A stretch of 64,000 bases of DNA from Polaribacter sp. HaHaR_3_91 (GTDB lineage: Bacteria; Bacteroidota; Bacteroidia; Flavobacteriales; Flavobacteriaceae): assembly GCF_019278525.1 (NCBI RefSeq), contig NZ_CP058986.1, positions 3,239,001-3,303,000 on the forward strand, in the 5' to 3' direction. This document shows, in pieces, positions 51,636 to 61,305 of the stretch (the stretch's first letter is position 1; every line of letters starts with the position of its first letter). The position numbers were made by a program, and so were the translations under genes. Below the pieces are notes generated by a model that made no database searches, had not been told where the DNA came from, and worked only from the letters and a program-made list of their open reading frames with translations.

Positions 51636-54600
51636 TTATAGTCCAATATTTAAAGACATTGTAAATTGTCTAGTTATAGGTAAAGCAACACCACCTGTGC
51701 CATAAAATTCTGGATCTTGTCCGTTTAATCTATCATCTGAATACAATAAAAACAAGTTGGTTCCTTGTAGTTTAAGTTTTAAATGAGAAAGACTTAATTT
51801 AGCTAATACATCTTTACTAAAACTGTATCCTAAAGAAATGCTTTTCATTCTTAAAAAATCTCCATTGGCAACTCTTGCATCAGAAAAATTATAAGCGTTA
51901 TAAGCTCTAGATAAATCGCTAGTATCATAAATATTGTTATCTCTAACATCTATAACTTTAGGAATATTGGTAATATTTTCATCACCAGGTAAAACCCATC
52001 TATTAATACTACTTTTTGTAAATACATTTGTACCAGAATAAAAGTTATCTAAAGCTGGGTTTAACCTAACTACATTACCACCAGAACCTGTGATTAACAT
52101 ATTTAAATCCCAATTTTTATATTTAAATGAATTTGAAAAACCACCCGCTATATTTGGCAACACAGAACCGTTGTACACTAAATAATCTGTAATATTAGAA
52201 CTGTCTTGAAAATCTACATCTGTAACAGGGTTATCTCCTTCTGGTAAAATAAATGTTGGTATACCGTCTGAATTTAATCCATCGAACTGAAAAGAAAACA
52301 AAGAGTTATTTGGATATCCTTCTAATTTTCCTCCTTGAAGTCCAACAACATCGATTACTCTTGGTTTATTTTGAAGTTTTGTTATTTCTTGATCGAAAAA
52401 AGAGAAGTTTAAAGAAGACGTCCAACTAAAATTATCTGTTTTTACGTTGGTTGATGTTAAAGCAAACTCGATTCCTTTTTGAGTGGTATCAGAATTATTT
52501 CCTGTTTTAAAAAATTCTCCTCCAATACCCGAAGTTCTCACAAAATCGATATTATCAAAAATATCTCTTTGATATACGTCTGCTGTAAATTGAATTCTAT
52601 TATTAAATAACCCTAAGTCTACACCTATATTTAATTCGTGTTGTTTTTCCCAAGTTAATTCAGAGTTTTCTAAATCTTGAATATCTAAATATGTTTCTCT
52701 TTCAGAAGGTGTTAATCTATCTGTAATTTCACTTCTAAAAATTGCCAAAGAGTTGGTAGCAGGACCTGGTGAAGCACTTAAACCATAAGAGGCTCTAAAT
52801 TGTAGGTTGTTAATGGTTTTTGATTTTTGTATAAAATCTTCTTCACTTGCATTCCATTTAGCACTTACAGTTCCTGTAGGTAACCATCTAGATTTAGAAC
52901 TTCTACCTTGTCTATTAGAACCATCATATCTTCCTGTTAAAGAAAAAACATACTTATCATTATATGTATAAGTAGTTCTACCAAAAAAAGCAACCGTTCT
53001 TTCTCTTTCTCTACCTAACCCAAAATAGTTTCCGCCTTCTGCAATTACTTTTTCTAATAATCTAGCATCTGTAAATGGTACATAACCGTTTTCATATTGT
53101 AAGCCATAACCCGTAAAATTTTCGTTATTTCTATCTACATATCTTAATTCTTGACCTAATAAAGCATTAAAATTATGTTTTTGATTAAAATCTTTCTTTA
53201 ATTGAAAACTGTTTCTTACGTAATATGAAGTTAAACTGTTATCAAATTTACGGTACAAACCACCTTCTGGAAAAACAGAAATAGGAATAGCATCTGGATT
53301 GTTTGGGTCTGTATATAAAAAGATATTTGCATTTGCTATTACAGTGGTTTCGTCTGCATTATAAGCTCTAACAACATTAGAGTTTTCTCTAATTTGGTGT
53401 TCTCTAACACTATTTACATATCTCGCAGAAGCATTTAAATCATATGTAATATTGTCTGAAATTTTATAAGAAGCATCTAGTTGAAAGCGAATATCTTTTA
53501 CATCTAAATCTAAGGTATTGTTTTCTAATTCTTCTAAGATATTAAAGTCAGCCCAATTATTGGTGTAGTATTCTAAATTGCCATCATTATCTCTTGGTCT
53601 TAACGCTCTAGAAGTATTTAATGCGTAACTAAACGGATTGATATCAAAATCTCTACTAAACTGACCATCTACAACATTGGCTTCTCTATTAAAAGAACCT
53701 GGTGCTTTTTGTTTTCTAACAGATGCTACTGTAGCAATTGAAATATTAAACTTATCTGAAAAGTAAAATGTATTCTTTAAGTTAGTTGTAATTCTAGATA
53801 CTTTATCTGCAACAGACCAACCCGGATCGTGTAAAAAACCAACAGATGCGTAGAAAGAATTATTCTCTCCACCTCCTGTAAAGTTAATCGTGTGATTTTG
53901 CATTAAAGATTGTCTAAACAATTTTTTAAACCAATTGGTATTTGCCAACTCGTAATCCTTTAAAAAAGCACTTCTACCTTCTACTGTATTTGGCACCCCA
54001 AAACCACCATTAGAATAGCTATTAATTTTCTTTTCTAAAATACCATATACTCCAGAAAATCTAGAATTACCAACATCTGGTAGTCTTAAATAACCTTGAC
54101 TTCTTAAACCTTCTAAAATACCAATGGTTTCTTTAGAATCTAAAATATCATATTGAGAATAAGATGGAATATCTCTTACCGTTTGCTCTAACGTATAACT
54201 TACTTTTAAAGGGCTCTCTCTTTTACCACTTTTAGTCGTTATAACCACAACTCCGTTTCTTGCTCTTGCACCATAAATAGAAGTTGCAGAAGCATCTTTT
54301 AAAATATCTATTTTTTCTATATCTGTAGCATTAACACCTGCTATAGAAGAACTAATTAAAGTAGAAGCATCTCCAGAAGTTAATGCATCTAAATCTTGCT
54401 CTACAATATCTTCTTGTACCACACCATCTATAACATATAATGGATTATTGTTACCAAATACAGAAGAAGAACCTCTAATAGTAATTTGAGGTGCAGCACC
54501 AAAAGTTCCGGTAATGTTTTGTACAATAACTCCGGCTACTTTACCTTCTAACATTCTACTTACATCATTAATACCATCAATTTTTAAATCTGCTGCTTTA

Positions 54601-55280
54601 ATGGTTGTTGCTGCTCCAGTAAAACTTTTCTTGTTAATTTTATCGTAACCTGTTGTAATAACAATTCCTGCTAAGTTTTCTGATGATTCTTGCAAGACTA
54701 CCTTTATAACAAACAAACTACCAACCACAACTTCTTTAGATTCGAAACCTAATGATTGAAAAACCAATACATCTCCTTTAGAAGCTGGCACTGAAAATTC
54801 TCCATTAAAATCTGTAGCAGTACCAATACCTGTAGCCTTTACACGTACAGAAGCCCCCATAATCGGCATGCCTTTATCATCAACTAAAACACCTGAAACC
54901 TTTTGTTGAACAGATTTTTTCTTTAGCAAAATTGAACCATCTTTATTAAATTGATAAATAACATTACTTGCTTGTAAGCTTTTATCTAAAAGATCTTTTA
55001 CAATGATAATACCCTTATGTAGGTTAACTTTTGGAAGTTTTTTGAAAATACTATTTTCGTAAACAAATGTATAATCTGTTTGCATTTTAATTAAATCAAA
55101 AACTTGCTCTACAGATATGGTTTTATCTGTATCTATTTTAATTTTTGAGTTTTGTGACATTCCTTCGCTTGGTACAAATGCAAACGAGATGGCACAGAAT
55201 AAGTATATGAACGTTTTCATAATAGTTGTTAATAGCTTTTTTCGCAACAGAAAAAAGTCTCCAGTAAATTTAATTTCCAT
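51636..55280 (-). CDS. SusC/RagA family TonB-linked transporter with STN signalling domain
   Basis: The 1214-residue outer-membrane transporter has a signal region with alternative start Met21 (MKTFIYLFCAISFAFVPSEG). An STN (secretin/TonB short N-terminal) domain at about 45-120 (TISVEQVFDLIKMQTDYTFV) is followed by a CarboxypepD_reg domain (VSGVLVDDKGMPIMGASV). The plug with DLDALTSGDAS and VLKDASATSIYGARARNGVV is the SusC signature, and a large barrel ends ITRQFTMSLNIGL. The STN domain is the part that contacts FecR-type anti-sigma factors, agreeing with the adjacent fecR and sigma genes. It imports its ligand with the SusD protein. Confidence 0.96.
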   Translation of the reverse strand: MEIKFTGDFFLLRKKLLTTIMKTFIYLFCAISFAFVPSEGMSQNSKIKIDTDKTISVEQVFDLIKMQTDYTFVYENSIFKKLPKVNLHKGIIIVKDLLDKSLQASNVIYQFNKDGSILLKKKSVQQKVSGVLVDDKGMPIMGASVRVKATGIGTATDFNGEFSVPASKGDVLVFQSLGFESKEVVVGSLFVIKVVLQESSENLAGIVITTGYDKINKKSFTGAATTIKAADLKIDGINDVSRMLEGKVAGVIVQNITGTFGAAPQITIRGSSSVFGNNNPLYVIDGVVQEDIVEQDLDALTSGDASTLISSSIAGVNATDIEKIDILKDASATSIYGARARNGVVVITTKSGKRESPLKVSYTLEQTVRDIPSYSQYDILDSKETIGILEGLRSQGYLRLPDVGNSRFSGVYGILEKKINSYSNGGFGVPNTVEGRSAFLKDYELANTNWFKKLFRQSLMQNHTINFTGGGENNSFYASVGFLHDPGWSVADKVSRITTNLKNTFYFSDKFNISIATVASVRKQKAPGSFNREANVVDGQFSRDFDINPFSYALNTSRALRPRDNDGNLEYYTNNWADFNILEELENNTLDLDVKDIRFQLDASYKISDNITYDLNASARYVNSVREHQIRENSNVVRAYNADETTVIANANIFLYTDPNNPDAIPISVFPEGGLYRKFDNSLTSYYVRNSFQLKKDFNQKHNFNALLGQELRYVDRNNENFTGYGLQYENGYVPFTDARLLEKVIAEGGNYFGLGRERERTVAFFGRTTYTYNDKYVFSLTGRYDGSNRQGRSSKSRWLPTGTVSAKWNASEEDFIQKSKTINNLQFRASYGLSASPGPATNSLAIFRSEITDRLTPSERETYLDIQDLENSELTWEKQHELNIGVDLGLFNNRIQFTADVYQRDIFDNIDFVRTSGIGGEFFKTGNNSDTTQKGIEFALTSTNVKTDNFSWTSSLNFSFFDQEITKLQNKPRVIDVVGLQGGKLEGYPNNSLFSFQFDGLNSDGIPTFILPEGDNPVTDVDFQDSSNITDYLVYNGSVLPNIAGGFSNSFKYKNWDLNMLITGSGGNVVRLNPALDNFYSGTNVFTKSSINRWVLPGDENITNIPKVIDVRDNNIYDTSDLSRAYNAYNFSDARVANGDFLRMKSISLGYSFSKDVLAKLSLSHLKLKLQGTNLFLLYSDDRLNGQDPEFYGTGGVALPITRQFTMSLNIGL

Positions 55281-55369
55281 AAATTTGTTAAGTGTTTAAT
55301 TATTAATAAGCATGAACCTAAGGAATTGTGGTTTTAATATTGTGAGAGATGGACAAACCACATTCCTTT

Positions 55370-56509
55370 TTATTTTCTAAATTTAATTTTTCTATTTTCT
55401 ATTTCATAAGTTATATCTGTTGTATTTATAATTGCATCTAAGACAAATTTTATGTCTTGTTTTTTACTCAAAACTCCATTAAATCTTAAATCTTTTATTT
55501 TTTCATCTTCAAAAGAGATGTCAACATCATAACATCTAGAAAGTGTTTTTGTAATTTCTAACAAAGAAGTGTTATCAAAACTAAAATACCCCTTTACCCA
55601 AGAAATTTTTTCTTTTGCATTTACCTCTTTCTTTTGCATTTCTAATGTTAAAACATTTAAAGTTATCTCTTCATTAGGTTCTAAATACATTTTTATTTTT
55701 TCGTTATTTTCAACCAAAACTTTACCTTCTATTAAGCTTGTTGTTATTAAATGATCTTCTGGATATGCCTTTACATTAAAATGTGTTCCTAAAACAGATA
55801 CCCTTTGTAAAGAATTTAAAACATTAAAACCATCTCCTGAATTCTTTTTACTAGATGAAACTTCAAAATAAGCTTCTCCATAAATTAGTTCTACAGTTCT
55901 TGGCTGTCCTTTTATAAAGCTTACCGGATATTTAAGTTTAGATTCTGAATTTAACCACACTTTAGTTCCATCTGCTAAGGTTAAAGAGAATTCTCCCCCT
56001 TTTTTAGTTGTTAGGTAGTTATAGATAATTTCGGGTTGTGTTGCAATTTCTTCAGATTGCTTTGTATTAGCCTTCTTATACGCAATACTTTTATCTTCAC
56101 TTTTAAAAAGAGCGTTTTCTATTTTATGATCTTTAGAAAGAAGAATTTCTTTACCATCATCTAAAGTTAATATTGCTTTATTATTATAACCTACATCAGT
56201 AGTTATTTCCGTAGTATTTACTTTTTCATTAATAGGATTAAATAAATAAGATATTGAAAACAATAATGCAATGGAAGCTGCTGCTGCATAATATTTCCAA
56301 GTTGTTTTCTTTTTGATGTTAGCTTTCCCTTTTATTGCTTTCCAATTCTTTTCTTTGTCAAAAAGGTATTTTTTAGAATTCTTGTTTTCTTGTACACTTT
56401 TAAAATACGCTCTATGTTTTTCTGATTCTGAATACCATTTATCAAACGCTATCTTTTCCTCTTCAGAAAGCGTATTATTTATCTTTTTTATTATTAAGAA
56501 AAATTCCAT
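55370..56509 (-). CDS. FecR-type anti-sigma factor
   Basis: The 379-residue single-pass inner-membrane protein has a cytoplasmic N-terminal helical domain with DKWYSESEKHRAYF. The TM helix lies at ~72-90 (YYAAAASIALLFSISYLF). The periplasmic FecR domain shows LTLADGTKVWLNSESKLKYP and RVSVLGTHFNVKAY, and the C-terminal DUF4974-like region has SFDNTSLLEITKTLSRCYDV. It passes the SusC STN signal to the ECF sigma encoded just upstream. It lies 89 bp upstream of susC and 117 bp downstream of the sigma gene. Confidence 0.94.
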   Translation of the reverse strand: MEFFLIIKKINNTLSEEEKIAFDKWYSESEKHRAYFKSVQENKNSKKYLFDKEKNWKAIKGKANIKKKTTWKYYAAAASIALLFSISYLFNPINEKVNTTEITTDVGYNNKAILTLDDGKEILLSKDHKIENALFKSEDKSIAYKKANTKQSEEIATQPEIIYNYLTTKKGGEFSLTLADGTKVWLNSESKLKYPVSFIKGQPRTVELIYGEAYFEVSSSKKNSGDGFNVLNSLQRVSVLGTHFNVKAYPEDHLITTSLIEGKVLVENNEKIKMYLEPNEEITLNVLTLEMQKKEVNAKEKISWVKGYFSFDNTSLLEITKTLSRCYDVDISFEDEKIKDLRFNGVLSKKQDIKFVLDAIINTTDITYEIENRKIKFRK

Positions 56510-56626
56510 TTTAAGAATGTCTTTTTTAAGTGTAATTATATTTTGTAATTAAATACTATACACTAAAGACAAGGTGAAACAAAAAACGGGTGACAAAAAA
56601 AGTAATATTTTTAAAAAAAACTCAAA

Positions 56627-57208
56627 TTAAATCAACAATAAGAGAAAATCGTTGATAATTATTAAGCAAAACAACATAATCATTAAAGAATTATTAATCT
56701 TAACTCGAGCTCTTTTTAACTGTGTTTTCACCGTATTTAGAGAAATATTTAGCTCTTCGGCAATTTCATTATACTTATAATCCTCTATAAATTTTAATTT
56801 AAAAATTTTTTGCATTTTTAAAGGCATTTCATCTACAATTGCTAAAACCTTTAAATAAAGAGTATTATTTTCTTCTGTAAAATTAAGTATTTCTACACGA
56901 TCAATTAAAGACCTACTATACTCTATATAATCTTGGTTATCGGTTATTTTTATAGATTTTAAATGATTCAAACACCTATTTTTAACCATCACAAGTAAGT
57001 AAGCTTTTAGTGATGTTTTAATTTCTATCTTTTCTGAGTGTTCCCAGATATAAACAAATACTTCTTGAACAATATCTTCACTAACTGAAAAATCTGATAC
57101 ATATCTATTTGCAGAAACCACTAAATCTTGAAAAAATAAATCATAACATTTTTTAAAAGCAACGGTATCTTTCTTTTTTATTTGCGCTATTAAAAGATGG
57201 TTATTCAT
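56627..57208 (-). CDS. ECF-type RNA polymerase sigma factor
   Basis: The 193-residue sigma-70 family protein has region 2 (KKCYDLFFQDLVVSANRYVS, DIVQEVFVYIWEH) and region 4 (MPLKMQKIFKLKFIEDYKYN and EIAEELNISLNTVKTQLKRA). A very hydrophobic C-terminal tail follows (MIMLFCLIIINDFLLLLI), a feature seen in Bacteroidetes ECF factors working with FecR. It is inferred to activate the fecR-susC locus once the transporter is occupied. The 338-bp gap upstream (57209-57546) contains no gene. It holds an AT-rich inverted repeat AACATTAAAT/ATTTAATGTT near 57328-57357 and a shorter one, TATGC/GCATA, near 57433-57452. Confidence 0.95.
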   Translation of the reverse strand: MNNHLLIAQIKKKDTVAFKKCYDLFFQDLVVSANRYVSDFSVSEDIVQEVFVYIWEHSEKIEIKTSLKAYLLVMVKNRCLNHLKSIKITDNQDYIEYSRSLIDRVEILNFTEENNTLYLKVLAIVDEMPLKMQKIFKLKFIEDYKYNEIAEELNISLNTVKTQLKRARVKINNSLMIMLFCLIIINDFLLLLI

Positions 57209-57546
57209 AAAAAAATATAATAATTAGCTTTTTTCTAAAAATACTTTTGCCCTATAAAATAAGTATGTATTCTTATTATAAAGGACAAAAAAGATTAAAC
57301 GTATTTTTGTTAGCGGTAAATATAAAACATTAAATATAAATTAATTTAATGTTACTATAATTCTCATTTTTCAAGGTAATTATTACGAAACCGTTACATT
57401 TTCTATATCAGAATAAGTTAAAGAATAAATTATATGCAGAAAAAAAGGCATATCGACAAAATAATATTAGCTTAAAAACATAGCGACTAGACTCTTTAAC
57501 AAAAAATTAAAAAAGTTAAATAATAGGCAGTAAATTAAATGTTTTT

Positions 57547-58023
57547 TTATTCTTTTAATTGAATTCTAATTGGCAATCTGTATTTTGTAGTAACAGGTAT
57601 TCCTCGCTTGTTTGCAGGGTATATTTTTGGAAGTTTCTCTACACTCGCTTTTAATAAACTATCTAATTCGGGCAATTCCTTTTTAAGGTTTTCAGAAGCC
57701 TGAATAGTGTCTAATCTAAAAATTCCTTCAGAATTAATAATTACATCTACATAGACAATTTCATTAATAGAATCTTTAACAGCAAATGAATGTTGTTGCA
57801 ACTCCGCTCCTATTTTCTGATGGATGGTTGTTCTAAAGCAATCCATTTTTTCTTGTTTATCAATAATCGCATCACAAGTTTTAAAAGAAGGAAAAGTATC
57901 TACCGAAGAAAAATCTACAATAGTGTCTAAATCTGATGTATTTTTATCCTTTGGAGGGCAAAATAAATCACACGAAGTGATAAAAACCAACATTATTAAA
58001 AAAGATAAAACCCTTAAAAACAT
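57547..58023 (-). CDS. Small lipoprotein with TonB C-terminal-like domain
   Basis: The 158-residue lipoprotein (MFLRVLSFLIMLVFITSC, Cys18) has a mature part like the TonB_C-type domain: VYVDVIINSEGIFRLDTI and LLKASVEKLPKIYPANKRG and VPVTTKYRLPI-like ending (GIPVTTKYRLPIRIQLKE). It parallels the C-terminal domain of the neighbouring M56 protein (SVMNSLPKMIPGEHEGKKVG, VKYSIPVSIIVN), including a preceding FPSFKTC/FPGCESG Cys motif, so the two are paralogous. The role is unknown; such domains are fused to many flavobacterial sensors and peptidases. Confidence 0.7.
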   Translation of the reverse strand: MFLRVLSFLIMLVFITSCDLFCPPKDKNTSDLDTIVDFSSVDTFPSFKTCDAIIDKQEKMDCFRTTIHQKIGAELQQHSFAVKDSINEIVYVDVIINSEGIFRLDTIQASENLKKELPELDSLLKASVEKLPKIYPANKRGIPVTTKYRLPIRIQLKE

Positions 58024-58134
58024 ACTTTTATTTAGAGTGTGAATTTACTAAATTTTGTTGACTTGTACTTTAAACTTTTTAAGCCCTAAAAAAAAGCCAA
58101 TTTTAGTTATAAAAACAACTTATATTTAAAAATA

Positions 58135-58164
58135 AAAAAGCCGAGATTTACACCTCGACTTTAA
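58135..58164 (-). terminator. Terminator after the M56 gene
   Basis: Minus strand AAAGTCGAG - GTGTAAAT - CTCGGCTTTTTT: stem with one internal mismatch and T-run, ~50 bp past the M56 stop codon. Confidence 0.75.
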
Positions 58165-58210
58165 CTATTTCAAATAATTATACACTTAATTTTTCCTTTT
58201 CATAGATGTA

Positions 58211-59761
58211 TTAATTTACTATTATTGAAACCGGAATTGAATATTTTACACCTACTTTTTTACCTTCATGTTCACCAGGAATCATTTTAGGCAACGAATT
58301 CATTACCGAAATAACTTCTTCCTTAAGATCTTTATGCGGTGCTCTTGCATTTACATCTACTACATTTCCTTCTTTGTCAATTTTAAAACCTATAAAAATC
58401 CTTTTCCTGCCTGCTTCTAAACCCAATTGATTTGGTAAATCTGCATTAAAGTTTCTAGAAAAATGTTTTTGAACTTCTTTAGAAAAACAAGCTTTATCAC
58501 CAGATTCACACCCAGGGAAAGTTGGTACTTTATCGATAACCATAAATGAAACATCTTCTGTTTCTACAAATTCAGCATTACTATCTTTTTTTATTTTAGA
58601 AAAATCAACAATTGTTGCTAATGTTTTCCTTCCATTTTTCTTTTTATAAATTTTAAGTTCATGCATAGAAGAATATTTTTCAAACTTTACAGAATTAAAT
58701 CTGTTCATAATTTTATCGTATTCCTCTCTTTCCTCAACAGTTAGATCACTCGAACTAACTTCAATTCCTTCTGGAATTCCAGATCCAAAATAAGAATCTA
58801 AGTACGTTTCCTTTTCACCTTTGGTAGCTTTTACTCCTTCTTTAAGTTCAAAATATCTAGTTTGCAATTCCTTTTTTGCAACAACATCTTCTTTTACTTC
58901 ATTTTCTACACAAGAAGTGTAAAATAACATACTCGCCAATACCGGAATTAATACCAAATACTTTAGTTGATTCATTTTTTTTGATTGTTTCTTTTTCATC
59001 ATAATAATTCTTTTTTTGATTAAGGTTTTTTTATAAAATTGGTTCACAAAGGCAATGTTTTCAACTTGAAAAAAGTTGGATAATAAGTTATTAATATAAA
59101 TTTCTTTTGTTTCTGACTTTGCCGCTACTTCGTCAGAAATATATTCGTGAATGAGTGTTATTCTCTTTTGATAAATAAAAATCATTGGATTAAACCACAT
59201 CATTATTTTTAAAAATTCGAAGAATAATAAATCTAAAGAGTGCTTTTGATTACTATGCACTAGTTCGTGTGCTATAATTTGTGCTTGTTGAGAAATTGGA
59301 ATTTCTTTTCCTAAAAAAATAAAGTTGAAAAAAGAAAATGCCTTGGTTTGATTTGGTATTATAACTAAAGTGTAATTCGCTTTTTTTACAACTTCGTATT
59401 TTCTAATTAGGTTTGTTATTTTAAACAGTTTTATTAAAAAAAGTATCAAAAAAAGACTGAATCCAAACCAAAATAAAAGGTTTACATAATTTATAGATTG
59501 ATACAAACTCGTTTCTTGAATAACATCTTGAATTACTTTTTCTGGTGATAAAACGATTTCTGGTAAATAAATAATAAACTCTTCTGGAACCGCTTTTTGA
59601 AACGTAGGAATTTTAATAAAAGGTAAAATGAAAGATACAATTGGTGTACTAATTAAATACCATCTGTTTTTAGTAAAAAAGGTTTCTCTGCTTAGAAAGA
59701 AATCATAAATAGCCAAAAACAATACTTGAAATAATATGACTTGTAGAATATAATTGATCAT
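58211..59761 (-). CDS. M56 (BlaR1-like) membrane metallopeptidase with TonB-C-like domain
   Basis: The 516-residue protein has N-terminal TM helices (about 1-20, 35-52, 88-110). A cytoplasmic gluzincin site HELVHSNQKHSLDLLFFEFL sits in a membrane-associated helix pair, and another TM (YLVLIPVLASMLFYTSC, ~275) follows. The extracytoplasmic C-terminal domain has EVQKHF... and SVMNSLPKMIPGEHEGKKVG, similar to TonB C-terminal domains. This is the BlaR1/MecR1 sensor-protease layout, but the penicillin-binding sensor domain is replaced by the TonB-C-like domain, so the signal is not obviously a beta-lactam. It is paired with the BlaI-like repressor encoded upstream, which it presumably inactivates by proteolysis. 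Confidence 0.88.
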   Translation of the reverse strand: MINYILQVILFQVLFLAIYDFFLSRETFFTKNRWYLISTPIVSFILPFIKIPTFQKAVPEEFIIYLPEIVLSPEKVIQDVIQETSLYQSINYVNLLFWFGFSLFLILFLIKLFKITNLIRKYEVVKKANYTLVIIPNQTKAFSFFNFIFLGKEIPISQQAQIIAHELVHSNQKHSLDLLFFEFLKIMMWFNPMIFIYQKRITLIHEYISDEVAAKSETKEIYINNLLSNFFQVENIAFVNQFYKKTLIKKRIIMMKKKQSKKMNQLKYLVLIPVLASMLFYTSCVENEVKEDVVAKKELQTRYFELKEGVKATKGEKETYLDSYFGSGIPEGIEVSSSDLTVEEREEYDKIMNRFNSVKFEKYSSMHELKIYKKKNGRKTLATIVDFSKIKKDSNAEFVETEDVSFMVIDKVPTFPGCESGDKACFSKEVQKHFSRNFNADLPNQLGLEAGRKRIFIGFKIDKEGNVVDVNARAPHKDLKEEVISVMNSLPKMIPGEHEGKKVGVKYSIPVSIIVN

Positions 59762-59791
59762 AGTTTTTTTTTTATTTTTTTATTATCACAC

Positions 59792-59941
59792 TGTCATTTC
59801 GAAATGAGTCTTTTTAGACGATTGAGAAATCTCATATTGAAAAAACTACTTCTATATAGGAAAGAGATTCCTCTTCTTTAGCTGCGCTAGATACTTTCAA
59901 TTAAAAAAGTATTTTAATTTCAGTAGCATTCGGAATGACAA
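59792..59941. repeat. GTCATTTCGAAATGA dispersed inverted repeat, copy R5 (long form)
   Basis: It begins CTGTCATTTCGAAATGAGTC and ends AGCATTCGGAATGACA. The internal TTCAATTAAAAAAGTATTTT and AATTTCAGTAGCATTCGG parallel copy R1 at 18963. It fills most of the 242-bp gap between the M56 and blaI-like genes. Confidence 0.75.
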
Positions 59942-60003
59942 TTCGTTTCAATACTTTATTTTTAAAAACAATTGAGACTGCCAAATGAATACTGAACTAC
60001 TGC

Positions 60004-60366
60004 CTACTCTTTCTTATTCACTTCCTTTAAAATAGATTCTAATTCAGAAACATCCATTTTATTTTCTTTTACAAAAAAGGAAACCATACTTTTAAATGAA
60101 CCATCGAAATAACCATTCATTAATTTGTGTAAACTTTGGTTGCTGTAGGTTTCTTTTTCTATTATTGGAAAATATAAGAAACCTCTACCGACAGGTTTAT
60201 GACCAACAAATTCTTTAGTTTCTAAAATTCTAATAATTGTAGAAACGGTATTATATGCAGGTTTGGGTTCTGGTAATTTTTCGATAACTTCTTTTACAGA
60301 GGCTTCTTCTAACGTCCATAAAACTTGCATTATCTGCTCTTCTGCTTTTGTTAATTGTTTGCTCAT
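60004..60366 (-). CDS. BlaI/MecI family transcriptional repressor
   Basis: The 120-residue winged-helix protein has TKAEEQIMQVLWTLEEASVK and PAYNTVSTIIRILETKEFVG, the BlaI/MecI DNA-binding domain, followed by the dimerisation helices. It probably represses its own operon (with the M56 protease) and perhaps the divergent DUF456 gene. Two identical palindromes AACTAATTTTTTAGTT lie immediately in front of the start codon and around the -33 region, ideal operator positions. A 242-bp repeat-containing gap separates it from the M56 gene. Confidence 0.92.
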   Translation of the reverse strand: MSKQLTKAEEQIMQVLWTLEEASVKEVIEKLPEPKPAYNTVSTIIRILETKEFVGHKPVGRGFLYFPIIEKETYSNQSLHKLMNGYFDGSFKSMVSFFVKENKMDVSELESILKEVNKKE

Positions 60367-60371
60367 TTTTT

Positions 60372-60436
60372 AACTAATTTTTTAGTTCAACAATACAAAT
60401 ATAACTATTTATTTAGTTTGAACTAATTTTTTAGTT
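60372..60436 (-). promoter_or_regulatory. blaI promoter with two identical operator palindromes
   Basis: AACTAATTTTTTAGTT occurs at 60372-60387 and 60421-60436, perfect 6-bp dyads (AACTAA/TTAGTT) 49 bp apart. Between them on the minus strand is the -7 box TATATTTG (60396-60403). One operator thus covers the transcript start and the other the -33 region; the latter also faces the divergent gene at 60531. The arrangement fits cooperative autorepression by the BlaI-like protein. Confidence 0.75.
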
Positions 60437-60530
60437 AAAATATTTGTAACATAACTTAACTATAATCGTCTTATAATTAGAAAACTGTGATGTTTATTGA
60501 CTTTAAACCCGTATAATTATTAAAATATTT

Positions 60531-61031
60531 ATGGATATATTTTTATTCCTATTAGGATTCCTTTTTGTATGCTTAGGCATTATTGGCGCTTTTTTACCCA
60601 TTTTACCCGGACCTTTAACAAGTTGGGTAGGTTTACTTTTATTACATTCCACTAAAATAATTCCGATGGATTGGACTTTTTTAGGAATTACATTAGCCGT
60701 GGCCATTTTAATTTGGATTCTCGATTATTTTATACCAGGAGTGGGCACAAAACGTTTTGGCGGCACAAAATATGGAGTTTACGGTACTACAATTGGCTTA
60801 TTTATCGGCTTGTTCTCTCCTATTCCGTTTGGAATGTTAATTGGTGCTTTTTTAGGTGCTTTTATAGGGGAATTACTTTATGATAGCAAAGACACAAACC
60901 GAGCTTTAAAGGCTTCTTTTGGAGCGTTTCTTGGTTTTTTAGCTTCTGCAACTATTAAGTTTTCTATAGCCGCTATCTATTTTGTGCTATTTATAATTCA
61001 GTTTTGGAAATTTAAAGGAAGCTTTTTTTAA
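60531..61031 (+). CDS. DUF456 family membrane protein
   Basis: The 166-residue protein has five to six hydrophobic segments. Its glycine-rich signature (GAFLPILPGPLTSWVGLLLL, GVGTKRFGGTKYGVYGTTIG, GMLIGAFLGAFIGELLYD) is the DUF456 pattern. Function is unknown. It is transcribed divergently from the BlaI-like repressor with 164 bp between start codons. One of the two operator-like palindromes lies within that region and might link the genes. It ends just before a repeat-rich 690-bp gap. Confidence 0.85.
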   Translation: MDIFLFLLGFLFVCLGIIGAFLPILPGPLTSWVGLLLLHSTKIIPMDWTFLGITLAVAILIWILDYFIPGVGTKRFGGTKYGVYGTTIGLFIGLFSPIPFGMLIGAFLGAFIGELLYDSKDTNRALKASFGAFLGFLASATIKFSIAAIYFVLFIIQFWKFKGSFF

Positions 61032-61065
61032 ATACCATCTTTTATTCTCAACAAATCATGAGAAG

Positions 61066-61154
61066 CGTCATTACGAGGATGAACGACGATATAATCTGTT
61101 TATTAAAATTTACGTATTCTATATTTAGAGATTGCTTCATTCTTCGCAATGACG
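61066..61154. repeat. GTCATTACGAGG dispersed inverted repeat, copy R6
   Basis: It begins CGTCATTACGAGGATGAACG, includes AATCTGTTTATT and AGATTGCTTCATTCTTCG, and ends CGCAATGACG. It lies in the DUF456-lysS gap. Confidence 0.75.
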
Positions 61155-61305
61155 AGAAAATTCCTTAACGATGATTACATATAATTTAAAGAATGATATA
61201 AGTCTGCAAACAAGTCTAACCCAAATTAACTCCAATTTAATATTTTTTTGAGTCGTTGAATGCTTCGCATTTGAAGTGGCATCCTTTTTATACCTTTTTT
61301 AAAAT

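Noticed and set aside
57302..57309. TATTTTTG promoter-like box on the plus strand
   Set aside because: No clear -33 box and no plus-strand gene or terminator-bounded unit downstream; likely a chance match in AT-rich DNA.
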